From positions 1,612,001-1,676,000 of the forward strand of contig JADWQD010000005.1 in NCBI GenBank assembly GCA_016110215.1: a stretch of 64,000 nt of DNA. The letters are read 5' to 3'. Each line of letters begins with the position of its first letter. Position 1 is the first letter of the stretch. This DNA comes from Capronia americana. Its lineage: Eukaryota > Ascomycota > Eurotiomycetes > Chaetothyriales > Herpotrichiellaceae. Below are positions 9,809 to 19,295 of the stretch, piece by piece. The translations under genes and the position numbers were made by a program. Under the pieces are notes generated by a model. That model did not search any database. It was not told the DNA's origin and saw nothing but the letters and a program-made list of their open reading frames with translations.

Positions 9809-12198
9809 TCAAGATCGCCATAAATCCGGGCTTCCAGGTCTTAGATCCACGGTAGGTAGCTCTGCCATATGTAACTTCGCACTCCCATATGGGCGTAATT
9901 CGACAGGGAAGGCCCTACCCGTGCAGTTACGCTGTCCTTTCAACGGCGGATTCGGTGCATATCCATCCTTTAGACTCCAGTCGATTTGGCAGCCCAGGGC
10001 TGAGACGCTGATCGGCGGTCGGTCTTCATGCCAGATCGGATGTGGGAGCCACTGGTCATAGCGATTTGGATATTCATAAAACTTCAGCGTCGTGGTGTCG
10101 ATGGCCACGTTCCAAGGTTGTCTGGGCAGGATTGACCAGTCGTTGGCCTGGGCAGGTGCTTGTGTCCCGGGATAGTTGGCGGGACGTGATGCCGAATAGT
10201 CTCCAGCAATGGGCAATGCGTACAGCAGAGCACCGTGATAGACAGACACAGTGTCATTCGCTCTTGGTTCAACCCGGAGTGCCGCCCCGAACGACACTTC
10301 AACGCGAGTGCGACCGGCAGGGATGACCATGGTATGCAGACCTGTGGCATTGTCAGGCTTGAGGCTATGTCTCTTGCCACTGTCCACGACTACCGCACTT
10401 GTGTCCGGCAACGCCCACGAAGGGACTCGGAAAGAGAAATGGAAAGCTCTAGTCGCGGTGATCTCGTAACTGAAATAGTTGCTGAAAGGATAGTTTGTGT
10501 CGCAGCGGATTCGGACGTGATTTCGCTTTCTCAATGTTGCGCTGACATGAGCAGGGCCCAGCAAGGCATGAGCCAGCCCATCCTCGCCATCCTTAACGAA
10601 CATGGCTGGAACAAACTTTGAATACCCTTGCATGTTCACAGTGCAGCATGGGAAATTCGGTTCCGTGCCGAACGTCTGCCCGAAGGGGCCAACATTCCAG
10701 AATGGCGTGCTATCCAATTGATGGCTGATGGGCTGGTTCGTCTGGGCAATGTACTGATGAGCCCACCAGTGAGGCATTAACATCACCGGCAAAGCATTGT
10801 ATGCTGTGCGCTCGGACTTTTCGGCAAAGTCGCGGTCTCCCAGGGAGTGGTAGAGATAATTCAGCGAGAACATTGACTCTACCACGCTGCAGAGTTCGGT
10901 GCCGCGCACTGGGCTCAAGCCCGCCTCACGTTCATCGCCGATGATGGCACCGGAAGGCGTACCGTGGTACTGGAACGTCCAGTTGACTCCGTTTCTGGTG
11001 GCGTTGAGCAGCGCGTCATCTTGGACAAGTCGTCTCATGACCGCACCCCATTTAAGCCCCTGTCCAGCATTGACGCCGTGGACGTAAGGGAAGAGGCTTT
11101 TGGTGAGCTCTTCGGGGTAAAGGTCTAAATCGGCTTTCAAATACCGACCTTCATCGAACCAGTACGACCAGTCATAAGCCAACTCGTACATCTGCACCAT
11201 GCAGTAATGGATGCGCTTCCCGTTGCCCATCGGATGCTTCTCGTAGAGCCACTGTAAGGCTAATACCATGTCTGCCGCGCGAGACCTACCCCATTGCTCG
11301 TCGAAGAGATCGCCTGGCTTCCAGACGTAGCCCTGGTGATGGTTCTGGAGCATGGAGTACATGAGGCGAACAAACCGATGCATCGCTGGAAGGATCATTG
11401 CTTTACCTAACTCCGGCTCTGCCTCGACAAGTTGCATGAACCCAAGGAAGAGGGGATACCTACCCCAGAAGTTTCGACGAGCTACCTCCTCTTCTGGTCC
11501 TAGCCATCCGTCGGCATGCTGATGCTCTATAACCCAATCGGTGACTCGCAGGACATGGTGTTTGAGGCGTGCATTGTCGGTCGTCCACGCCAACGGGACG
11601 AGCGCATTGTAGTGGTACGGCCAAGCTTCGTTGAGCCCTGCGGCACATCAGCAATGGTCAGAGAGAAGGACAAATGCCGCATACAAGAATATTCCTCATC
11701 CCCACCAAGCCAAGTCGCATTCTTGATCGGACGGTAAAATTCATGCAGGTGGCCCGGAAGACCATCGGCCATCAGCTCCATCTGCTGTCCAAGCCATCCC
11801 AACGGCCTCACCGAGCCCAGTGGCAAAGGCTCGAACCTCAATGGCAATACTGATCATGTTAGCTGATGTTTCTTGTGAAGGACATGGCTGTCTCACGGCT
11901 AGTATTGTAAGCAGCTAGCTCTGAAGTATCTCCGCGAGGATCGTCTCGTGGACTATGGACCTTCCATGTCGGCACCCCGGTGTTTATATTCTCTTCGTGG
12001 CACCAGCCTTTGTGACAAAGTGCTGGAATGAATGAGCGCCATGTCCGTAGAAAGGCAAGTGGAAAAAGTACCTGATGCCTCCCCACGTGGTGTGGGATGG
12101 AAGCTTTCGGGGGTGGCTAGGACAGACGATGCTTGGAGGAACACAGAGAAGACGACGAAGAGCAAACCCTTAGCGAGAGCCTGCCATGAACGCCGCAT
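9809..12198 (-). CDS. Secreted GH127-type glycoside hydrolase (beta-L-arabinofuranosidase family, DUF1680)
   Basis: Exons are 12072-12198, 11897-12022, 11685-11849 and 9809-11637. The 47-49-nt introns begin gtactt, gtgaga and gtatgc and end in cag, giving a 748-residue protein. It starts with a signal peptide (MRRSWQALAKGLLFVVFSVF, likely cleavage near VLA-TPES). The (alpha/alpha) barrel carries SWLNEAWPYHYN and YRPIKNATWLGGDEEYS. The Zn-site residues of the bacterial GH127 enzyme HypBA1 (Glu, Cys and a Cys-Cys pair) match E387 and C389 in GTELCS and C470-C471 in FPCCTVN. The catalytic architecture is therefore intact. Substrates in GH127 and relatives are beta-linked L-arabinofuranose on glycoproteins or plant polymers; the exact linkage here is unknown. 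It probably acts outside the cell on plant-derived sugars. Confidence 0.9.
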
Positions 12199-12661
12199 TG
12201 TCGGACTGCATCGGCCTCAGCGTCAGGTATGTACCGCCCTGACGACATTGACTCTGTCGAGGCTGTAAAACAGGCCAAGTTTGGAGTAAGTGGTAAGAAA
12301 TGCAAGTTAGAAATTGCGTGCTCCATTTGTGTGATTGGCTACAGTTGCTTGCTGGTCTGGATCACGCGCAGCAGACAGAATTCGTCATATGGAACATACG
12401 AACTAGCCGCCGTGGCCGACGCCGTGAAGGAATCGAACAGGAAATGCAAGGAGATACTGCGAAAGCCGTAAGAACAACATGACGACATCCACTGTGAAGA
12501 ATGCATGAATAGGACATTTTGCGGTGCGGCGCGCCAGCCTGCTTTTCCGTGTCGCTTGAACGCAGCAGAAATTCAATAAGGTTACAAATGAGTCCATCTC
12601 ACCAGCAGGGTGCTCTTTTCTTCGGGACGTGCTCCTCAGTGAAGTGGCAGGCGCATCAGGC
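12199..12661. other. Intergenic region between two minus-strand genes
   Basis: This stretch is the glycosidase promoter and the EDC3 3' region. I see no gene. Confidence 0.55.
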
Positions 12662-14773
12662 CTATACTCCCAGCACGAACTTGACTGGGACAACCCATTC
12701 TGTGCCGAAGTCCACGCCATGTTTCCTTCTCGATCCATGCTTCTGCCACGCGGCGGCTGAAATCCCGATATCGGCAACCCACACCTGCCACGGCGGTTCG
12801 GCCAGACCATCAATGGCCATGGCGTGAAGAAGACCCGTCTTAGGGGCCCCAAGACTAACAATGTGTTTGCTGTTCATAACAAGGGGTTGGCCGTCGACTT
12901 CAGTTAGGAGCCCTGAAGTTGCTGATAATCCGCTGGGCACGTCAATGGAGACGACCAGAGAGCTGCGATTTGCCCAGCGGATCATCTCTAAAACGGTTGC
13001 TTGGTCATCGGTGCGAAGTTCTTCGAATGTGACATGCACACCGAGTAGAGCGTCCACGACCACGTCAGGAACTGGACCTCCAGCGTTGGACTTGGCCTGA
13101 TATTCATCCCAGCGGTCGATATAGCCCTGCCCCTTCTTGTACACGGCCAGCTGTTTCTTCATGACCTCAAGCAGCATCTCGTCGCGCTCGCCTCCAAGAA
13201 CAACAATGGTGACCCTGAGTCTTCGATTTCGTAGGTGCCTGGCGGCCGCGATGGCTCGAGCACCAGACTTGTGATTGCCAACCAGAAAGACCACGCTTCT
13301 GACGTCCGGCAGTTTGAGCACAGCCATGGCGATACTTCGGCCAGCGTTTTCAGAGAGCATGTCTTCTGTAAGGCCCATCTCAGATGTGCATAGTTGCTCA
13401 ATCTCCAGCATCTGTAAGGGAGACAGACAATGACAAGGCTTATTATTCGGGAGTTTAAAAGACGCGCGAATGCCAGAAACCGACCCATTCATGGGTGAAG
13501 ACGTCTGAATCCTAGTCAGAGGCCGCGGAGACTCGGTTCGCTCAAGATGCGAAGGAATGGCGCTACCTTTCCTCGACTGTAGCGGACGCCGGGAGGCGGC
13601 TCGTCTTGAGCCCCTGCCACTACTGTAGTGGCCCTCGCGGTCGAGCAGATCGTCTTCGGTTTCACCAGCTTCACTCTTCCATCGATCTTTGTCCTTCCCA
13701 TCCGGTGTATCAAGGACGTTCTCGGTATAGTGAAGATTGCGCCCTCCATTAGTGCCAGGCCGTGCTCGCCGGTTGAAGCTAACCAGTCTGTCCGCCTCCG
13801 CTGTAGTATCTGCCTGCCGGATATCATCGAAGACTTGTCGCTTGTCAAATTTCGAGAGGTTGGATTCGAAATCAAAGTCGCCCAAGTCTTGAATGTCAGT
13901 AGCATCTTCCGTAGCCCACCCATTCATATCTTCCGCCACTTTCCGACCTCTCTGGGCCTTCTTCTTGGGCTGCCTCGGCACCTCTTCTATCAGCGGTGTC
14001 TGACGCCAGCCCTTGCCTTTCCCGGCCTTCTTTTGATTCTTCAATGGGCCGATGATGTCCTTCATGTCAATTATTCCAGGCCCAGTCTGCGACGGGGTTG
14101 TCCGAACATTGCTGTCCTTGTCGGCGCGTGAGACTGGTGTGGCCTGGGCGACCTGGGTTCCTAAATTCAACGCATCAAACGGCTCGGTGAGAGTCGCACT
14201 AGCTGGAGTATTTCTCCTCGCGGGCTTTATAGGCATCGCAGTAGCGATACTGGAGACAGAACTATTGCCTACATTGCCGTTCCGCGGCTGTCTTTGAGCA
14301 GGGTTGTTGACCACACCGTCGGCGATCATGATTGGGGAGACTGGGTGCACCTGAGGGGTCGGGGCTGGTATCGAAGGAGTCTTTGTGGGAGGCTTCGCGT
14401 AGCTGATGATCGCGGGGTCGACGAACACCGCCGCATTCTGTGGTGTGTGATGCACTGGGCGTACTGGTGCGACATTTCGAGTAGCGGCAACAGGCGTGAG
14501 CAAGTCCTCATCTTGAATGGGACTTCGCTGAGTAGGCGAGACTTCTAGATCCGCGATGGCAGAGGAGTCGATCGCATACGAAGTGAGTCGCTGTCCGCTC
14601 CAAAGAAGGAGTACTACACCTAGTCAGCAGGGACTGGCCACCGCGGACGAAGACGCACCATTCTCCAGAAAGAGTTTCTGATTGACAACGTCGGCAACAA
14701 TACCCTGGATCTGGGCATTGGGCGGGTTTTGTAGTGTCACCAAAATAGTGTAGCCGATGAAGTCGGAAGCCAT
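12662..14773 (-). CDS. EDC3: Enhancer of mRNA-decapping protein 3 (Edc3)
   Basis: Exons are 14659-14773 and 12662-14613, joined by a 45-nt intron (gtgcgt...gtgtag) that splits a Val codon, giving a 688-residue protein. Residues 1-70 form the LSm domain (ASDFIGYTILVTLQNPP, LLLWSGQRLTSY, AIADLEV), which binds Dcp2 helical leucine-rich motifs. A long disordered linker follows, then the FDF motif (LGDFDFESNLSKFDKRQVFDDIR), which binds the helicase Dhh1. The C-terminal YjeF_N Rossmann domain starts at SPLQMLEIEQLCTSE, mediates dimerisation and includes VVDALLGV and VVSIDVPSGL. The protein activates decapping and builds P-bodies in the cytoplasm. Domain order and length fit the family; the short first exon was recovered from splice signals. 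Confidence 0.96.
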
Positions 14774-15919
14774 GGTGAGAGACGGGTGAGAAGATGGGAT
14801 GTGGAGGGGAGGAAAGAGGCGACTGTTGTCTTGTTATGTGTTCATAGCTATGACGAGATGCTGAAGAAGACGATGAAGTGACTCTGACCGCAACTGACTT
14901 GTCAACGGCACCAAGAATTCCTTTCCTACTCCAGTCGTCAACTCATTGAAAAGTAAAGTTGTTGCCGGAAATTCCTCCTCCGGTCCAGGCGGCCTATCGC
15001 TCTGACTTCGATCTCCGCACTCCACGGCAGGTGAGGCGGTGGTTGTCCCTACGCCACACTGCGACCCATCCAGCTGCGACTCATCGTGCAGCACCCGCTG
15101 CCTGTCTACGAGATGCACATTTACACAGTAGCCTCCACAAACGCGTACGCACCCGCTTCGTCAAAAGCCCTCCAACATCATGGTGCTGGCCTTGATCTTA
15201 GCCTTGAGCAAACTCCAGGAGAAATCGGTTTATATGAGTCGCACCTGAGGCTATCCACATGGACATCATCGGTTCCCCATGTCTAGAGACTAGCCTCCCA
15301 CCTCCAGCGCAATGTTGATGCCGTTAGCCGTGTGTAGCGGAATTTCCAACCGGCGAACACTTCGATCGTCTGATCACGCCAAGGCTTGATGCTGTTTTAT
15401 CGCTGCTCCATTTTGCGAGACGCGTGCAATGAATCTGAGCCATTCCCACTACCTCCGTTCGGCGCGCTCCTGAAATCCGTTGACCAACGACATGAATGAA
15501 AACTATATCTTACCACATACACCCTCGGTGTGAAGGATTGAAGAGGCATGGCTGGGCCGCAAGGAAGTGCTTGGTTGCCGCAGAAGGTTGCTCTCGAACC
15601 GAAGCGTTGTTAACCCGAACAGCTGCGACGCTCCAATCCCACACGCACATAAAGATTGGCAAGGAGGGCGGTATGAGAATCGCGAGATGAGCATTCAGCG
15701 TGGGCACATTGGGTAATTCTGACGTTTCCGCGAGGGCGGGGATTGAAATACGTGACTGGGATGAATTGCCTCTTTCAACGATGTCTCCCTGTAGAGCCAC
15801 TCAGATATATATACAAAAGCGGAAAATGTTGGCAAGACACTGCATCGGACCTGGTTGAACATGAATCCTTCCGAGATCATTCTGTGGGCCGCTCGCAAGA
15901 TGGCCAGTTAGCCGTTCCT

Positions 15920-15929
15920 ATCACGTGAT
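15920..15929. promoter_or_regulatory. ATCACGTGAT palindrome (bHLH, Cbf1-type E-box)
   Basis: This perfect 10-nt palindrome contains TCACGTGA, the classical site of Cbf1/CPF1-type bHLH factors. It lies 166 bp before the FTA2-like start codon, with a second copy 44 bp downstream. Binding is inferred from the motif only. Confidence 0.55.
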
Positions 15930-15963
15930 GTTAATTAGTCATGAGCCATCACGGATGGCGCTA

Positions 15964-15973
15964 ATCACGTGAT
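15964..15973. promoter_or_regulatory. ATCACGTGAT palindrome, second copy
   Basis: This copy is identical to the one at 15920 and 44 bp away (about four helical turns), so both would lie on the same DNA face. It is 122 bp upstream of ATG 16095. Confidence 0.55.
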
Positions 15974-16094
15974 CGAATTTTTATCGTAACGCAACTATCC
16001 CTGTGATCGATCATTCTAATACCTCCTTGTCAAGAGCGCGGTTTGGATGTCGAGTCAGATCTTCGTTCGCTCGAAATTTTATGCTTGATGCTCC

Positions 16095-17066
16095 ATGGTG
16101 CACTCACTACCGCGTAAAAGACGCCCCGTGAATGTCAGGCCCTTGAACATCGACGCTTTCGAGTCCGAGCTATCGAAGTTCCCCTTTCTCTCTGAGGACG
16201 AGAAGGTGCATCCTCCGGTGCCCCAGACCTTAGAAAGTCTTTACCATCCGAGACTTAGGCGATATCCCATTTGTCACAATGTGTGCGTGGAGGACCTCAT
16301 CGACGACCATGGAATGGAAGGTTATCTATTCAAGGTCACAATTGACGGTGATGGGCCGTTCGCACTGAAAGTGGTGAGCTGTCATATTCTGTATGCGACG
16401 ATGAAGGACGAAGATGAGCTGATGTAGTTGGATTATAACCAGTTCAAACAAGTCCATCGCCCCTCTCCCCCTCATATCTGGCCACTTCTCAGAGAGTCTC
16501 TCTTCTACTCTAGAGCAGAAGCCGTCAATGCGAGTGTGTTGACCGGCAAATCCTTACCAGAAGGCCCTCCTCCAGAATCTTATACCGTCGGTGAGATGCT
16601 GCGATTCCTGCGATCATTTTCTTCAGATCACGATACGGACAATAAAGAAAATATAGACGACGAGGGGGCAAATCATATTGAGGTCCGCAACATCCTATCC
16701 GACATGGACGGAAGTTTAGGATGGATTAGGCTGAACTATGAAGACATGAACAACCTCATACGCAAATGGAAGCTTGATGTTGGATTCACAATGAACGGCG
16801 CTGGGTTTCAGGACAACCCATTTGGGATCGTCAAGAAATTGGTAGATTCTAGCGCCCCGTTGGACCATCACAAAATCTTGCGGTGGTTAGACCTGGCACA
16901 TTACCTAGGATACGACCTCACCGTGTTCGAGCCGCGGAATTGGTTGGGCGAAGGAGTTCTTGTGGATGGTGGTGACGTCCTGACTTTACCATTCCAAGGG
17001 AATTGGCAGATCATGGCTCAGTCTCACAAGACCTTGCGATCCAAATTCCAAGCAGAGGTCAAATGA
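16095..17066 (+). CDS. FTA2-like protein with kinase N-lobe-like start (function unknown)
   Basis: Exons are 16095-16373 and 16428-17066; the 54-nt intron is gtgagc...atgtag and removes an in-frame stop, giving 305 residues. Residues 60-93 read GYLFKVTIDGDGPFALKV, a strand-turn-strand with an ALKV lysine like the N-lobe of protein kinases. I recognise this pattern from fungal proteins annotated as kinetochore Sim4 subunit FTA2-like. The remainder (for example GSLGWIRLNYEDMNNLIRKW, DHHKILRWLDLAHYLGYDL) shows no HRD or DFG motif, so catalytic activity is unlikely or the C-lobe is missing. FTA2-like proteins form large accessory families in Pezizomycotina, and a true kinetochore role is not implied. 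It converges on the nuclease-like gene 41 bp downstream. Confidence 0.6.
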
Positions 17067-17107
17067 ATGACCGGAACCGATAGTCATCGCCCACCGATGG
17101 TCTGACT

Positions 17108-18453
17108 CTACTTAGGGTCGAATCTCCTGCGTTTGCCACGGCCCTGCTCATTCCCAGACCCTGACCCGACCTCATTATCCCGCTCTTCATGCGCCCCGCG
17201 CCTTCTGGATTCTTCGACGAGCGTGCTCGGATCAGCATCGTTTCCGGAGGGATGACGCAGAAGGCTTTTCGGTGGAAGACTCTTGCTGACTCTGCCGGTC
17301 GAGTTGTGACGGAAGGCCCCCCCTTCCGACCACCAAGAATCTAGTGGAGGATAATCGGCGTGTACTAGCTTGGGGCCTCCTGGTGCGCCAGCAAGCATGA
17401 GAAGCATGAAAAGGGCTTTTTTGACGTTCAGCTCCTTGCTGACTGGAATCCACGGGATGAATCTTGCTTTGACCGGTTGATATTCCACATTTGGGGGATC
17501 ATCTTGGTAGCTATGTGTTGTGATCGATAATGGAGCCATGAGAGAACTGAGGTCAGTCTCGTCAGATGCCCCGCGGGCATGACCTAGAGTCGAAGAAGCG
17601 GTTCGGAGGCTTCTTGACGTTGACAGACCAGAGCCGACTGCTTGTCTGGTAATCAGAAAGACTGTCAATCCATCCTCGGTGATAATCCAACCATAGCGAA
17701 CGTTCCAATGATCTCCTGAATAAGTTTGGATCTGCTCGGCCGGAACCTTCCATGTTTTAAAATCCGTGCGGTGCCACTCGTGTTTCCATTTGACGGCAAG
17801 CTTTGTATCTCCGGGACAGAGGTTGATATACGACTTCGGCGTCGTAGAAGTCATGTAGTTTCTTTTCACGCAGGACCAGTCCGGTCTGAAGCGTGGATCG
17901 TCGCTGTCTTTCGGGCGCTTGGCTCGGCCACCGGGCCCAGGGTCGATCGGAGCGGAGAATTCACCGGTGGGATTGCATGCCCATGACTTATCACAATATT
18001 CATAAGCTTGCTGGAGGGCATACCGGATCGGCGTCAACATATATTGCGAGAAGAAGAACTCGAATTGGCGCTCGTCCCAAATCTCGGCCTCGAGGTCAGT
18101 CGGGGTTTGGTTTTCCGGGGGGTTGAGAAGGGTGAGATCCAAGACCTCGCCATAGAGCTTTCTAAGGGTAGTGTAATTGAACTCTTCCCATTCTTCTACT
18201 CCGCCAATGTTAGAGTAGTGGATGCTCACGGTGTTTGGGCCAGATACAGTATTGCTGCTGTCGACATCTGGGTTTCTCCGGTCGAGAAACTCTTCAACCG
18301 TGACCATGATGTTGTTTGACCTGCCTCTGAGAACGAATACTTACCTTTGTTCTCCTGTAGGGGTTTGTCGACGTAGAGAGAAGGGTGATTGAACCTCTTC
18401 AACCATTGTGTTGGCGATCGCAGCGGAAAGGATTGGTTCTTGTGACGTGGCAT
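17108..18453 (-). CDS. PD-(D/E)XK nuclease-like fungal protein
   Basis: The preferred model has exons 18345-18453 and 17108-18291 with a 53-nt intron (gtaagt...gttgaag), giving 430 residues; a simpler start at 18307 gives 399. It matches no named family with certainty. The order of motifs fits a PD-(D/E)XK nuclease core: an acidic helix (EIWDERQFEFFF), RPDW giving the PD motif, then INLCPGDTKLAVKW giving D-T-K as (D/E)XK, then AEQIQTYSGDHWNVRYGWIITED, the Gln-bearing helix and following strand. Many fungal restriction-like domain proteins show this RPDW...GDTK...RYG-IIT layout. The C-terminal 70 residues are disordered and basic (GRGKRRRFD), suggesting nuclear import. Nuclease activity is inference. 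Confidence 0.62.
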
Positions 18454-18655
18454 TCTGGGGATGTACTACATAGCTGGGCAGTCCGGGCTTGAACCTGTCC
18501 ACGACGCTGAGTTAAAAATATTACAGTACACAATCCTAGAGTCGCGCGTGGGATACTGGCACCTGGCTGGAAATACATAGCACTGTGGACACAACTCAAA
18601 GGGCCAGTAGTGGACGTTCTCGGTCGGCAAAGCATAGCGGGCTATGGAAATTTAG

Positions 18656-19086
18656 CTGTTCACAACGCTGGGTCTTACGCCTGGTTCCCGTATTCTAGAC
18701 GCCGGTTAGGGCCTGGAGATATACACTGTACTGTAGCTATGCACGTGGCAAGAAGGGATTGACTGTTGAAACCGTCTGTCGGTATCACGTCGCTGCCCTG
18801 TCGAGGGTGCTCGTCGCAACATAAATGCCCGTGGGCTCTAAGACGATGACGTCTCTGTCCGACGATGAGACTACCATAACCTCACGGACCTCGACGATGG
18901 CTTCTTTGATGGTGTCTACACAATGGAGCCTTTATGCACGCAGATGATCCTCTATCAACACTGCAGAATTTCCATGGCTTGCTTCGCCGCGGTGGCCTAC
19001 TCGTGTAGGATGAGGCAGACTTCAACTGGAATTCGGAGCTATTACAAGATGTGCTCCTCTCCCATTGTCAAAGGATGCTGCTATAA
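18656..19086 (+). pseudogene. Decayed SAM-dependent methyltransferase (UbiE/Erg6-like)
   Basis: No single frame is open here, but three forward frames in order give the motif series of a class I methyltransferase. LGLTPGSRILDAG (18665-18706) and GPGDIHCTVAMHVARR (18709-18756) form motif I, SVGITSLP (18775-18798) is motif II-like, and VEGARRNINARGL (18800-18838) and DYHNLTDLDDGFFDGVYTME (18869-18928) cover motif IV. FMHADDPLSTLQNFHGLLRRGGLLV (18931-18999, two parts HADDPLSTLQNF and HGLLRRGGLLV) and DEADF follow. The breaks are a stop at 18707, a frame change there, another near 18799, stops at 18839 and 18866, a frame change at about 18928 and a stop just before DEADF. I do not rebuild an intact gene. 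The flanks 18454-18655 and 19087-19295 show no other gene. Confidence 0.75.
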
Positions 19087-19295
19087 GAGGATGTAGTCGT
19101 GTCATCGCCGCCACATCCGCACGGGCAAGCCTCTTGCGTATAAATGAGACTGCGATCTGCTTTCTGTGTTGCCATATTGCTATACATCTACTATCACTGC
19201 CATGATAGTGTCAACCTTGGACGTTGCTAATCTATGAGATAGCTCTTGGTCAGAGCTCTCATCTGGGTAGCCTCTGCTTGATCCTGACGGAATCA

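Larger units (their letters stand above)
14774..16094. other. Divergent promoter region, EDC3 and FTA2-like gene
   Basis: This 1.3 kb lies between divergent genes and has no convincing coding region. The EDC3 side (14774-14830) is purine-rich (gagagacgggtgagaagatggg). The other side carries two ATCACGTGAT palindromes near 15.92-15.97 kb. Confidence 0.6.
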
